Assembly (NCBI RefSeq): GCF_004402015.1
Contig: NZ_SOPW01000003.1
Location: 204,657-268,656, forward strand
From: Filobacillus milosensis
GTDB lineage: Bacteria > Bacillota > Bacilli > Bacillales > Alkalibacillaceae
Length of the DNA stretch: 64,000 bases
Direction: 5' to 3'
Shown one piece after another: positions 43,779-51,920 of this stretch (position 1 is its first letter; each line of letters begins with the position of its first letter). The position numbers and the translations under genes are program-made. The notes under the pieces were generated by a model. The model saw nothing but the letters and a program-made list of their open reading frames with translations, was not told the DNA's origin and did not search any database.

Positions 43779-43806
43779 GAGAGCCACAACAAAAATGTTG
43801 TGGCTC
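43779..43806. terminator. Terminator hairpin between AhpD-like and OYE genes
   Basis: GAGCCACAACA and TGTTGTGGCTC form an 11-bp stem, placed between convergent genes. Confidence 0.75.
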
Positions 43807-43822
43807 AATCATTTTCTAAATA

Positions 43823-44932
43823 TTATTGAACGATTCTCATATTTAATTCTAGATCCTTTACATACGCTAGAGGTAGTAGAATTTTCTCAAAGTCAAATTC
43901 ACTAAGTTCCATATTGTTACGAACTCTATTTGGTAAATCTGGGTTGGCTAATGCGCTAGTGCCTAATGATATTAAGTCTGCTTCATTATTCTTTAATAAC
44001 TCTTCAGCTTTGTCAGGGTTACCTAATTTTCCATTAGCGATTACCGGTAGATTTGAGAATTCTTTTGCAGCTTTTGCTAATGTGCGCGAATTTTCACCAA
44101 AGGAAGGACTAGTTGCATCACCATCAGTAACATGAATATAGTCTAAAGAAGTCTTTCCAAGCTCTGAGAAAATATATTCAGCTTCTTTTTCACCTTCAGC
44201 CCATTTGTGATCAGGATCAGATACTTTTATTTGGGAGATACGAATGCCTACGATGAAATCTGAACCTACTGCTTCACGGATACTACCAATTATCTCTAAG
44301 AAAATTTTTAATCGGTTTTCTTTTGAACCACCATATTGATCATTACGGTGGTTTAAATAATCAGTTAAAAATTGATCTAATAAATAACCATTTGCCCCAT
44401 GAATTTCAACACCGTTGAAACCGGCTTTTTTAGCACGGACAGCACTCTTTACGAATGAGTTTGTTACTTGTTCAATATCTGTAATAGTCATGGATTTAGG
44501 TGTTTGAAATGCTCCTGAACCACCATAAAAACCTAATTGCTCTCCTTTTGGTGGAATATTTGAAGGAGAGATTGTTTCATTTGTATATGCATTATCTTGA
44601 CTTTGTCCACCAGCATGCATAAGCTGTGCTATCATTATTGAACCGTGTCTTTGAACAGCTTTAACCACTGGTTTCCAAGCATTTAAATGTTCTTCTGTCG
44701 CGAGCCCAGGTTGATTTTCATAACCTTGACTGTAACTTTCATCTAGATAAATACCTTCAGAAATTATCGCACTAAATCCACCTTTAGCGTAGCGCTCATA
44801 ATACTTTTGCATTGTTTCGTTGGCTTTTCCATCTTGATTAGCACTTATTCTCGTCATAGGCGCTACAATATAGCGATTATTTAAGTTTATATTTTTTAAC
44901 TTAAATTCGGAATAAAGAGTATGATGTGTCAT
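43823..44932 (-). CDS. Old Yellow Enzyme family NADPH:flavin oxidoreductase
   Basis: A 369-residue TIM-barrel flavoprotein. YIVAPMTRISANQDG is the FMN-binding N-terminus, IAQLMHAGGQS and FNGVEIHGANGYLLDQFLTDYLNHRNDQYGGS hold the His-x-x-Asn-type substrate-binding pair (HGAN) and conserved strand, and IANGKLGNPDKAEELL and LISLGTSALANPDLP the phosphate-binding region. Such enzymes reduce activated C=C bonds of electrophilic enones and nitro compounds. GAAAGGATGTAAATA precedes ATG. Its place next to OsmC- and AhpD-like genes suggests a peroxide/electrophile defence cluster. Confidence 0.93.
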   Translation of the reverse strand: MTHHTLYSEFKLKNINLNNRYIVAPMTRISANQDGKANETMQKYYERYAKGGFSAIISEGIYLDESYSQGYENQPGLATEEHLNAWKPVVKAVQRHGSIMIAQLMHAGGQSQDNAYTNETISPSNIPPKGEQLGFYGGSGAFQTPKSMTITDIEQVTNSFVKSAVRAKKAGFNGVEIHGANGYLLDQFLTDYLNHRNDQYGGSKENRLKIFLEIIGSIREAVGSDFIVGIRISQIKVSDPDHKWAEGEKEAEYIFSELGKTSLDYIHVTDGDATSPSFGENSRTLAKAAKEFSNLPVIANGKLGNPDKAEELLKNNEADLISLGTSALANPDLPNRVRNNMELSEFDFEKILLPLAYVKDLELNMRIVQ

Positions 44933-45510
44933 TATTTACATCCTTTCTTCAAATCTTTCTTAATGAATGTTATAAGAAGATTATCTTCAATTCAAGATTT
45001 ATGCTTATCATTAAATTACTCAAATAATAGTTTGGCTATCGATATGGAACTTTATTCGAAGTAGTTCAGTCTAATCAGAAAGCATGTAATAAAATAATTC
45101 CATGGGAAGATGAACAAATCAATCAAACACCAAAGACGTATGAGCATTCGTTGAATTTGAAAAAGGGGAAATATTATTTTACATTAAATAGCTAAGTGTA
45201 TGTATATTAGATGCGAAAAGTTTTTAATTAATTCTGCTTGGGTTAATAGAGGAGGCGAGCAAGAAGTTAGACTTGAATGCCAACCTAATAAAGAATAGAT
45301 CAAGAATAGGTTATGGGCGAAGAGATCAAATAGACGTTCAAAATTGTTGTCTATTATTCGTAAAGGAAATGTGTTTGAAATACTTAGTTAAAACATTGTC
45401 GAAGGATCTTAACTTTCATGTAGTGTAAATAGTTGGGCCTAAAAAGAGCACTTACAAGATGACTATAAATGACCAACTAAGTTCAATTATATCTGAAATA
45501 AATGACATGA
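44933..45510. other. Gene-poor, decayed region
   Basis: About 580 nt with no intact gene. It contains coding-like fragments without starts: 45031-45195 (+), and short frames near 45250-45300 (GGEQEVRLECQPNKE) and 45459-45521. It probably records loss of one or more genes at the left edge of the accessory array. Confidence 0.5.
45031..45195 (+). pseudogene. Start-less coding remnant, unidentified
   Basis: A 54-codon open stretch that begins right after a stop codon and ends in TAA. It reads like a protein C-terminus (GYRYGTLFEVVQSNQK, then IIPWEDEQIN and LNLKKGKYYFTLNS). No start codon or RBS is present. I cannot identify the parent family. Confidence 0.45.
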
Positions 45511-46005
45511 TTAACTATTAAAGAAGTCATATATTCCAAAAGTAGGAATTATTAGCATAATTAAAATACTAAAGAATAAAAATAATATATGTTTCCAATT
45601 GTTTAACCTTAGAATACTTGCATTAGTAACAAACCAAATCATTACAAAACCTATTAACACGTAGTTATCTAACGGAAGTAAATAAATATCTTGGTTATTC
45701 AATAAATTCTGATTAAAATTAGACATTAATATACTGGACCAAATAAAAAACATCCATAAGAATGTAGCAACATTGCCTAATAAAAAGTTAATTATAACAA
45801 ATAGAGTAATACTTATTAGACTAAAGTGTTTATTTAGTTTGTTTAACAATAGATTCTTTCTAAATTCTAAAATAACTGCGATAATTATGCTGATTAAAAT
45901 GTAGAAAAATGACTTTGCTAATGTATTAATAATTTCAAATTCTATATATATTATTGTAATTACCAACCATAAGACATGCGGAATATAAAAATAGATTTTT
46001 CTCAT
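45511..46005 (-). CDS. Multi-pass membrane protein, unknown function
   Basis: A 164-residue very hydrophobic protein with about five TM helices (for example IPHVLWLVITIIYIEFEII, FFYILISIIIAVILEF, LISITLFVIINFLLGNVATF, ILFLFFSILIMLIIPTFGI). No family motif recognised. The frame also opens at 46017, but AAAGGATG overlaps that codon, so the ATG at 46005 is preferred. It stands alone at the edge of the accessory array, on the strand opposite to the array genes. Confidence 0.65.
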   Translation of the reverse strand: MRKIYFYIPHVLWLVITIIYIEFEIINTLAKSFFYILISIIIAVILEFRKNLLLNKLNKHFSLISITLFVIINFLLGNVATFLWMFFIWSSILMSNFNQNLLNNQDIYLLPLDNYVLIGFVMIWFVTNASILRLNNWKHILFLFFSILIMLIIPTFGIYDFFNS

Positions 46006-46104
46006 TTTTCTTCTCATCCTTTCTAATATAATATCGGAAAAAATATAAATACCTTCACAACATATGACATAATCAACGTTATGAGCTTAACTAACTTATA
46101 AATC

Positions 46105-46133
46105 AAAGAATAGGTTAAAAGCCTATTCTTTTT
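46105..46133 (+). terminator. Orphan terminator
   Basis: AAAGAATAGG and CCTATTCTTT form a stem followed by T6 on the + strand. No + strand gene lies upstream until 43662, so its gene may be lost. Confidence 0.7.
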
Positions 46134-46186
46134 TGCGTTTAATACCTTTCCTAATTTTCTAAAAAGCACTAAATAACTTGGGATTT

Positions 46187-46197
46187 TATGTTAAAAT
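46187..46197 (+). promoter_or_regulatory. Extended -10 promoter, array type (P1)
   Basis: TATGTTAAAAT (TGnTAAAAT), the same block as at 49321, 51869, 54581, 56635 and 63598. It precedes the first array gene. Confidence 0.55.
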
Positions 46198-46220
46198 AAA
46201 TGAAAGTTTGTGAAGAAATG

Positions 46221-46255
46221 TACTTAAAGTAACGGGGCAGAAGAGTTGAAGAAGG
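46221..46255 (+). repeat. Array repeat R1
   Basis: TACTTAAAGTAACGGGGCAG followed by AAGAGTTGAAGAAGG, ending just before the RBS of the first array gene. The leading TACTTAAAGTAA is shared with R11 and R14. Confidence 0.9.
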
Positions 46256-46276
46256 ATATATAAAAGGGGGATGGAA

Positions 46277-47044
46277 ATGTTTAAAAAATATCCATTTTTA
46301 ATACTGCTTGTTTCAATTTTATTGGTAGCATGTAATAATCAAACGGTGGATAAAGCTTTGAATTCTGAACTTCTTAATGGGGTTAAGGAAAGTATAAAAA
46401 GTGAACATAAAGTTGAAACATTATATGCAAATGATAATACCCCTTTGGTTAAAGTGAATAAAGAAAAATGTAACGATGTAACAGGAAAAGACATTCCTAT
46501 TCACTTAAAAGATATTTGTAAAATATACGATGAAATAAAACCTTTAACAAGACAAGAAAAAGAGATGTTATATCAAGAAACTGCTGCGCTGGCAGTTCGC
46601 TATACCTTTCATAGTGAAGAAAATATTGATGGAGAGATTGGGGAGTATGGAGCATATCTCCTCCATAACTACTTGAGCTGGCGCATAAATGCAAAACCGA
46701 ATGCTCAAGGGAAGACTAAAAGTTTAAAACGAATACAAGATTTTGATAAGTTTTTTAAGATAACAGAAGAGCGCATCTTAATTGATTACAAAAATAATCA
46801 GTCGTTAGGTGATGCAATTGAATACGATATTCAAGTGGTATCTCGAATGAAAGATTTAAATTTAGAAACGTCGTTTAATGACTGGGCGAACGAAACAAAA
46901 CAAGTATTTAGAGAAGCATTAAATCTTTATGAAAATGGAGCAGAAAAGGAAGCTTATATAAGATATGTCAAAGGGTTAAAAAGAATCTATGACATGTATG
47001 TTACTATTCCTTCACATCCTGTAACAAACCGTATTGGGGGCTAG
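46277..47044 (+). CDS. Array lipoprotein, unknown function
   Basis: A 255-residue lipoprotein (LILLVSILLVAC, lipidated Cys about residue 19). The mature part is helical and charged (EIKPLTRQEKEMLYQETAALAVRYTF, then KRIQDFDKFFKITEERILIDY). No family recognised. AAAAGGGGG supports ATG 46277 rather than 46271. The next gene starts 6 nt after the stop, so they form a two-gene unit between repeats R1 and R2. Confidence 0.75.
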   Translation: MFKKYPFLILLVSILLVACNNQTVDKALNSELLNGVKESIKSEHKVETLYANDNTPLVKVNKEKCNDVTGKDIPIHLKDICKIYDEIKPLTRQEKEMLYQETAALAVRYTFHSEENIDGEIGEYGAYLLHNYLSWRINAKPNAQGKTKSLKRIQDFDKFFKITEERILIDYKNNQSLGDAIEYDIQVVSRMKDLNLETSFNDWANETKQVFREALNLYENGAEKEAYIRYVKGLKRIYDMYVTIPSHPVTNRIGG

Positions 47045-47050
47045 AATGAT

Positions 47051-47284
47051 ATGACTATTAAACCTGGAGGCTGGTTACTTTGTATACTCCTAATGATATT
47101 TTTTAATGTATTGTTCTTTGTTGAAGTATCAACTTATTCTTTTCTTCCTCCAAGTAAAGGGGGAATGAGCTTTCTGGAAAGTTTTAGACATGTTTGGTAT
47201 AGCTCACTGTGGTTTTATGGGAGTTCAATTACACTCATTGTATTTTTGAGTATGTTGTATGTGAAGTTCTTTAAAAAAAGTTAA
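47051..47284 (+). CDS. Small two-helix membrane protein
   Basis: A 77-residue protein with two TM helices (LLCILLMIFFNVLFFVEVS and FYGSSITLIVFLSMLYVKF) separated by a 25-residue loop with FLPPSKGGMSFLESFRHVW. Function unknown. It is directly behind the lipoprotein gene (6-nt gap) and followed by repeat R2, so it shares the lipoprotein's unit. Confidence 0.7.
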   Translation: MTIKPGGWLLCILLMIFFNVLFFVEVSTYSFLPPSKGGMSFLESFRHVWYSSLWFYGSSITLIVFLSMLYVKFFKKS

Positions 47285-47292
47285 TTTACTTT

Positions 47293-47368
47293 CTTAAGCT
47301 ATTGGGGGCATTAGTTTAAGAAGTAAGGTTCGTGTTGATCGACTAAAAGGCAGAATAGTTGAAGAAGA
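47293..47368 (+). repeat. Array repeat R2 (double unit)
   Basis: Two modules: AAGCTATTGGGGGCATTAG-TTTAAGAAG and TTGATCGACTAAAAGGCAG-AATAGTTGAAGAAG. This two-part form recurs in R6, R11 and R13. Confidence 0.9.
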
Positions 47369-47437
47369 TTTGGTACATTTTTCTTTAATTATTAAGATAT
47401 AGACAATGTTAAAATTACCTTAGAAAGGTTGAATTTT

Positions 47438-47692
47438 ATGTCTATACAGAAGTGCCTAAACTGCGGTAAACAATTTTCGTGGAAGGAAGTACAAAAAAAT
47501 ACAATAGAGTGTCAGAAGTGTGGTACTGCGCATACTGTTACCATGAAAACTAGGTCTTTATTTGCTCTTTGTGCTGGAGTGATAGTTTTGATTATCGATT
47601 TAAATATATTGTTCACAGTAATTGGGATTATAGCTATTGGACTTCTCTATCCCTTTTTCGCAAAATACAAAGTTAGACAAAGCAATAAATAA
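47438..47692 (+). CDS. Zinc-ribbon membrane protein (CxxC-20-CxxC type)
   Basis: An 84-residue protein: an N-terminal zinc ribbon QKCLNCGKQFSWKEV and IECQKCGTAHTV (two CxxC pairs 20 residues apart), then two TM helices (LFALCAGVIVLIIDL and VIGIIAIGLLYPFFA). It resembles the short cxxc_20_cxxc family found in Bacillaceae accessory regions. AAAGGTTG precedes ATG 47438. Function unknown. Flanked by repeats R2 and R3. Confidence 0.8.
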   Translation: MSIQKCLNCGKQFSWKEVQKNTIECQKCGTAHTVTMKTRSLFALCAGVIVLIIDLNILFTVIGIIAIGLLYPFFAKYKVRQSNK

Positions 47693-47714
47693 AATTTTTT
47701 AACTAATGTTGAAC

Positions 47715-47744
47715 AATGAATAGGCGGGACATGTTGAAGAAGGA
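47715..47744 (+). repeat. Array repeat R3 (degenerate)
   Basis: AATGAATAGGCGGGACATG then TTGAAGAAGGA: the 3' half is intact, the 5' half eroded. Confidence 0.6.
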
Positions 47745-47886
47745 AAACACCTTTATAATATGGATATAAGTTATATTTTAGGTAGTGAATTATCGTATTC
47801 ACAATAAATGGTGCCCTTTACACTAGTATTTGAAGTTATTTTTTAACTCTAATAAATTATATTATTTTTTAAAAAGGTTGATGACG

Positions 47887-48276
47887 TTGAACAACAAGAA
47901 TGCGATATTGGGCTTACGAATCTTAGCATATTTCATTGATTTCTTTCTGGTATGTCTTTTATTAATGGGAATGGTATTAATAATAGGTATTGATAAATTG
48001 AATAATAACGTTTTCCTTGCTATAACGATTTTCTTTATTCCGATAATCATTTACCTGTTAAAGGATATAGCAAATGGAAAAAGTGTTGGGAAAAGATTAA
48101 TGGGAATAAAAGTTGTAACTAAAAACAGTCGTTTTACTTCTTTTAAATATATTTTAAGGAATGTATTTTTATTAATCTGGTTTGTAGATTGGGTCTTTAT
48201 TCTATTTACTAGAAATAGAAGACGATTAGGGGATATTGTTTCTGGTACCATCGTCGATTATGATAATGTAACTTAA
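47887..48276 (+). CDS. RDD-family membrane protein
   Basis: A roughly 129-residue protein with three TM helices and the RDD pattern: GLRILAYFIDFFLVCLLLM (the first Arg-Asp of the motif), NGKSVGKRLMGIKVV, and a C-terminal RRRLGDIVSGTIV. RDD proteins are implicated in transport or ion homeostasis, but the substrate is unknown. The frame opens upstream; AAAAAGG 9 nt before TTG 47887 makes that the likely start. Confidence 0.8.
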   Translation: MNNKNAILGLRILAYFIDFFLVCLLLMGMVLIIGIDKLNNNVFLAITIFFIPIIIYLLKDIANGKSVGKRLMGIKVVTKNSRFTSFKYILRNVFLLIWFVDWVFILFTRNRRRLGDIVSGTIVDYDNVT

Positions 48277-48353
48277 GAATATAAAATTTTTCAAACTTGA
48301 AGATCGACAATGCATACAGACATGTGTAGTATCTAATGTAGTTAAAGTTAAAC

Positions 48354-48387
48354 TGAGCAACGTAAAATAATTATCGTTGCTCTTTTT
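48354..48387. terminator. Terminator between RDD and recombinase genes
   Basis: GAGCAACG and CGTTGCTC form the stem with T5, between convergent genes. Confidence 0.8.
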
Positions 48388-48390
48388 AAT

Positions 48391-49230
48391 CTAGAAATAC
48401 TTTTTATAAAATGCTTTTCTCAATTCTCCGCTTAACTGAGCGTAAATTCGAGTTGTTTCACTCTTTTCGTGACCCAATAAACTTTGAATAACATCGATCG
48501 GTGCTCCATTATTTAATAAATGGGTAGCATAACTGTGACGTAGTTGATGAGGATAAATCGTTTTATTAATACCAGCACGTTCTGATATTCGTTTTATGAT
48601 GTAGCGCATCTGTGCAATGCTCATACGATGCGGTGATCGTTCGGTTACAAATATGGCTGGATCATTATCGGACCTAGTATTTAGGTAATTATTTAACCAA
48701 ATATCACACCGCGTATTAAAATAGACTTCTCTTTCTTTATCTCCCTTACCACGCACAATAGCAGAATAACTTCCCCAGTTAATTGCATTTCGATCAAGTG
48801 AGACAATCTCACCAATTCGACATCCAGTTGAAAACATAAATTCAAATAATGCTTTTTCCATTGGACTTAAACAGGCATCACGCAAATGCTCAATTTCTTT
48901 TTCAGTTAGGAATTTTGGGATACGCTTACCGACTTTAGGCTCTTTAATTTTACTTGCTGGATTGCTATTAATGATTCCAGTTTCATGTGTCCAACGAAAT
49001 AACGATCGGATAAATCGTATGCGATGAGATAAACTGGACGGTTTTAAATCTTTACCTGAGTCAGATAAGTATTGTTTTAATAGTTCGGTGGTAATGTCTT
49101 TTACATTGATATCACCCAAATATTTAACAAGTAATTTGGTTTGAAGTTGATAAGCATTTAGAGTGCTAAGGGAATAACCTTCAATTCTTTTATCAGCTTC
49201 ATAAGATTTAGCAACTTCCGATAATAACAT
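48391..49230 (-). CDS. Tyrosine recombinase/integrase
   Basis: A 279-residue XerC/D-like site-specific recombinase. N-terminal SAM-like core-binding domain (residues 1-100, SLSTLNAYQLQTKLLVKYLGD), then the catalytic domain with Arg in GCRIGEIVSL, Lys in RGKGDKER, HQLRHSYATHLL (HxxR), the second His in LLGHEKS and Tyr in RIYAQLSG. All catalytic residues are present. It lacks the extra domain of integron IntI. It is the only minus-strand gene inside the repeat-gene array and is the best candidate for the enzyme that built it. TTGGAGGGATTTT precedes ATG 49230. Confidence 0.92.
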   Translation of the reverse strand: MLLSEVAKSYEADKRIEGYSLSTLNAYQLQTKLLVKYLGDINVKDITTELLKQYLSDSGKDLKPSSLSHRIRFIRSLFRWTHETGIINSNPASKIKEPKVGKRIPKFLTEKEIEHLRDACLSPMEKALFEFMFSTGCRIGEIVSLDRNAINWGSYSAIVRGKGDKEREVYFNTRCDIWLNNYLNTRSDNDPAIFVTERSPHRMSIAQMRYIIKRISERAGINKTIYPHQLRHSYATHLLNNGAPIDVIQSLLGHEKSETTRIYAQLSGELRKAFYKKYF

Positions 49231-49320
49231 AAAATCCCTCCAATTGGATATATAATTAAGGCTTTCCCAAATCCAGATGAACATTAACTTTTAAATAGTA
49301 CCATTCAGATTATGGAATTT

Positions 49321-49331
49321 AATGTTAAAAT
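49321..49331 (+). promoter_or_regulatory. Extended -10 promoter, array type (P2)
   Basis: AATGTTAAAAT, about 50 nt before the DUF6429 start. Confidence 0.5.
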
Positions 49332-49380
49332 GGGTAACAAGAATAATTACAGTTGAAACGAGAGAAGGATTTGATGAACA

Positions 49381-49620
49381 ATGGATAAAAAAATAACCGA
49401 GCTAACATTATTGTTATTGTACATAACTTCTTGGAAAGAAGATGATTTACCTAACGATATGAGAAGAAGTTGGAAAGGTTATCCTTTTGAAGCTTTAAAT
49501 GATTTGATGGATCAGGATTTTATCCGAGGAAGTTATAAAGCGAAATCAACTTATTTAACAGAAGAAGGCATAAAAGAGGCAGAAAAACTAGTTGAAAAAT
49601 ACTTAAGTGATGATAAGTAA
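49381..49620 (+). CDS. DUF6429-like small protein
   Basis: A 79-residue protein: ITELTLLLLYITSWKEDDLP, RSWKGYPFEALNDLMDQDFI and a C-terminal TYLTEEGIKEAEKLVEKY. This looks like a winged-helix-type fold and matches a small Firmicute family I recall as DUF6429. Function unknown. Flanked by the recombinase gene on one side and repeat R4 on the other. Confidence 0.75.
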   Translation: MDKKITELTLLLLYITSWKEDDLPNDMRRSWKGYPFEALNDLMDQDFIRGSYKAKSTYLTEEGIKEAEKLVEKYLSDDK

Positions 49621-49634
49621 GAATTGAAATTTAC

Positions 49635-49667
49635 TCTTTAACTAAAGGGGCAGAAGAGTTGAAGAAG
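49635..49667 (+). repeat. Array repeat R4
   Basis: CTTTAACTAAAGGGGCAG followed by AAGAGTTGAAGAAG. Very close to R1 in its 3' half. Confidence 0.88.
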
Positions 49668-49718
49668 TTTAATCTTTATTTTAATGAGAACGTCTAATCC
49701 ATAAAAGGGGAATACGCG

Positions 49719-50114
49719 ATGAAAAAGTGGGTTTTGATTTTCTGTGTTTTAATGTTAAGTATTGTCGGATGCGGTAAACAGGATGTTGCTGAATCGTATA
49801 TAAACACTACATTCATAGTCAAAGAACGAATCGAAGATACTTTTGACTATAAAGTAATAAACGAAATCGAGAATAAAAATTCAGCACAAAATATAATTAA
49901 TATTTTCAAAAATGTTAAATGGGAAACAAATACAGAGAGAAGGATGGCTACTGAACCTGATTACCGAATGAACAATTATGCAATATGGATTACTCCAAAC
50001 GGTGATAGGTTAGAGATTATTAATAAAGACAACAGTAATTATGTGCGTTTAACTCAAGAAAAATCAGCAGAATTATTTAAGGTAATGACTAGAAATGAAC
50101 TCAAATCCAGATAA
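49719..50114 (+). CDS. Array lipoprotein, unknown function
   Basis: A 131-residue lipoprotein (LMLSIVGC, lipidated Cys18). The mature chain has IINIFKNVKWETNTERRM and YAIWITPNGDRLEIINKDNSNYVRLTQEKSAELF, a pattern shared with short Bacillus lipoproteins that look like single-domain beta-sandwich proteins. No function known. AAAAGGGGAATACGCG precedes ATG. Flanked by R4 and R5. Confidence 0.75.
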   Translation: MKKWVLIFCVLMLSIVGCGKQDVAESYINTTFIVKERIEDTFDYKVINEIENKNSAQNIINIFKNVKWETNTERRMATEPDYRMNNYAIWITPNGDRLEIINKDNSNYVRLTQEKSAELFKVMTRNELKSR

Positions 50115-50120
50115 CCTTTA

Positions 50121-50155
50121 TTCAACAAACGGAGGCAATAGCTGAATAAGCGACC
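50121..50155 (+). repeat. Array repeat R5
   Basis: TTCAACAAACGGAGGCAATA then GCTGAATAAGCGACC. Confidence 0.75.
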
Positions 50156-50254
50156 TACATTATTGTTGAGTTGTATAAAAGATTTTTCGAATCACTTGAT
50201 TATTACATAATGGAGATAGAAACCCATTGTTGATTTTGTAAAAGGGAGGATAAG

Positions 50255-50821
50255 ATGAATCCATTATTATTAGAGATTCCATTATATTTAGAGACAGAGA
50301 GACTATTTTTACGAGCACCCAATCAATCAGGAGACGGCAGTATTGTTAATGAGGCAATAAAGAATTCTATTAATGAATTAAAGGATTGGTTGCCTTTTGC
50401 GCAGACAATTCCTTCTGTGGAGGAAACTGAGGTTATCTGGAGAGAAGCTTATATAAATTTTTTGAAAAGAGAAAGCCTACGTTTTCTAATTTTCCATAAA
50501 GATACTAATGAATTTATAGGAGTAACAAGTTTCGAGGGGTTAGACTGGGACATCCCAAAATGTCATGTTGGTTATTGGATTAATACAAAATTTAGCGGTA
50601 ACGGATATATGTTAGAAGCAGTAAATGAATTAACTGAATTAGGCTTAAATCAAATAAAATTTAAAAGAATCGAGATTAGATGTGAATCCACTAATCTAAA
50701 GAGCCGATCTATCCCCGAAAGGTTGGGGTATAGTCTAGAAGGGGTTTTAAAGAATGAGGATTTATCAGCAGATGGTACAAAATTAACTGATACATGTATA
50801 TATGCTAAAATTCCTAATTAA
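50255..50821 (+). CDS. GNAT acetyltransferase, RimJ/RimL type
   Basis: A 188-residue acetyltransferase. Motifs: LETERLFLRAPNQSGDG at the N-terminus, CHVGYWINTKFSGNGYMLEAV (acetyl-CoA loop, with SGNGYM in place of the usual RGKGYA) and RIEIRCESTNLKSRSIPERLGYSLEGVLK. It resembles the ribosomal-protein-serine acetyltransferase (YdaF/RimL) subgroup. Substrate unknown. GGGAGGATAAG precedes ATG. GNATs are frequent cargo of gene cassettes. Confidence 0.9.
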   Translation: MNPLLLEIPLYLETERLFLRAPNQSGDGSIVNEAIKNSINELKDWLPFAQTIPSVEETEVIWREAYINFLKRESLRFLIFHKDTNEFIGVTSFEGLDWDIPKCHVGYWINTKFSGNGYMLEAVNELTELGLNQIKFKRIEIRCESTNLKSRSIPERLGYSLEGVLKNEDLSADGTKLTDTCIYAKIPN

Positions 50822-50909
50822 TAATGAACGGTATTTAATTTTCGGGAAATGTATTTTCGAATACCAAATTAAAGTGAGCAGTTTATCTTACAAAAGGGGA
50901 ATAAACACA

Positions 50910-51311
50910 ATGAAAAAGTTTTATGTAGCATCAAGCTTTAATAATAAAGATACAGTACGTAGGGTTAGTAATGAATTAATAGATAAGGGGTTCATGCTAA
51001 CATATGATTGGACGAAAAATGAAAGAGCCTCAACGCTAGAAGATCTACAAGAAATAGGTCAGCAAGAAAAAAAGGCTGTCATGGAAGCAGACTTTATTAT
51101 TGTTTTATTACCAGGAGGGAAAGGAAGTCACATTGAGTTTGGTCTGGCTTTGGCGCAAGGAAAAAGAATTTATTTATATTCATCAAATGACGAAGTAAAT
51201 AAGTTTGAAACCACGAGTACGTTTTATCACTTATCAGAAGTAGAGATATGTATTGGTTCTGTTAATAATTTAATACATACTGTGACAAATAGCCAAACAC
51301 TCTTGAACTAA
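50910..51311 (+). CDS. Nucleoside 2-deoxyribosyltransferase-like protein
   Basis: A 133-residue protein of the NDT/DUF4406-like fold: KKFYVASSFNNKDTVRRVSNEL at the start, ADFIIVLLPGGKGSHIEFGLALAQGKRIYLYS in the middle. The Glu in HIEFG is in the place of the catalytic Glu of the family. Real substrates of such short proteins are mostly untested. AAAAGGGGAATAAACAC precedes ATG 50910; the frame is open further upstream and overlaps the GNAT stop, but without support. R6 follows. Confidence 0.8.
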   Translation: MKKFYVASSFNNKDTVRRVSNELIDKGFMLTYDWTKNERASTLEDLQEIGQQEKKAVMEADFIIVLLPGGKGSHIEFGLALAQGKRIYLYSSNDEVNKFETTSTFYHLSEVEICIGSVNNLIHTVTNSQTLLN

Positions 51312-51380
51312 CTGGGGGGCGTTAGTTTAATAAGGACTTTGCTCCTTGATCCACTAACGGGGCAGGATAGTTGAAGAAGG
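51305..51380 (+). repeat. Array repeat R6 (double unit, best preserved)
   Basis: Module A: GAACTAACTGGGGGGCG then TTAGTTTAATAAGG. Module B: TTGATCCACTAACGGGGCAG then GATAGTTGAAGAAGG. Between them GGACTTTGCTCC makes a small hairpin (GGA/TCC). CTAAC and GTTAG are inverted within module A. Confidence 0.95.
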
Positions 51381-51447
51381 ATTAAAAAGTCTTACTGAAT
51401 AATTACTGATGAAAGTGTCAAACAGTAAGGTTAAGGAAGTGAATTTT

Positions 51448-51735
51448 GTGGACACCAATGAAATTAATTCTATTAAGAATAAAATAAAGGATGTTCTCAA
51501 CGCTTATAACTTCAAAGAAGTAATAATCAATGATGATATTGTTTATGAATACAAAGACCAGTATTACAAAGTTACTTATGTTGCAGGTTTAAAAGCATTT
51601 GTTTTAGAATCAGCAGAAAATTATAGTGATGCCGTTATAAATGTATATGAAGATTTAGATATATTTCCTTTAGCTTTAGGGAGTAATAATTTGATTGAAC
51701 AAATAAGTAAGGACTTGAAAAAATATTATTTATAA
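51448..51735 (+). CDS. Small protein, unknown function
   Basis: A 95-residue soluble protein with EINSIKNKIKDVLNAYNF at the N-terminus and VYEYKDQYYKVTYVAGLKAFVLE in the middle, an alpha/beta layout like that of some immunity proteins, though I cannot assign a family. TTAAGGAAGTGAATTTT supports a GTG start at 51448 over the upstream ATG 51409. Flanked by R6 and R7. Confidence 0.65.
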   Translation: MDTNEINSIKNKIKDVLNAYNFKEVIINDDIVYEYKDQYYKVTYVAGLKAFVLESAENYSDAVINVYEDLDIFPLALGSNNLIEQISKDLKKYYL

Positions 51736-51785
51736 AAGCCTTTTTTATCCCTGTTTAATGGCGTTTTTTTGAAGGAAATTTATTT

Positions 51786-51840
51786 AAACTAACTGGGGGC
51801 AATAGTTGAACAAGGCGATCAAGAAAATTGGTCGTCTTTT
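51786..51840 (+). repeat. Array repeat R7 with attached terminator
   Basis: AACTAACTGGGGGCAATAG then TTGAACAAGG, followed by GCGATC...GGTCGTC and TTTT, a hairpin terminator fused to the repeat end as in R9 and R19. Confidence 0.9.
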
Positions 51841-51868
51841 ATTATATCAAATAAAATTATTGGAATAT

Positions 51869-51879
51869 TATGTTAAAAT
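51869..51879 (+). promoter_or_regulatory. Extended -10 promoter, array type (P3)
   Basis: TTGGAATATTATGTTAAAAT block, about 40 nt before the GerMN lipoprotein start. TTGGAATATTATGTTAA recurs at P4 and P5. Confidence 0.6.
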
Positions 51880-51920
51880 AAAGTTGAATATAATTGTGAT
51901 TCGTTGAGCGGAGGATTTAT

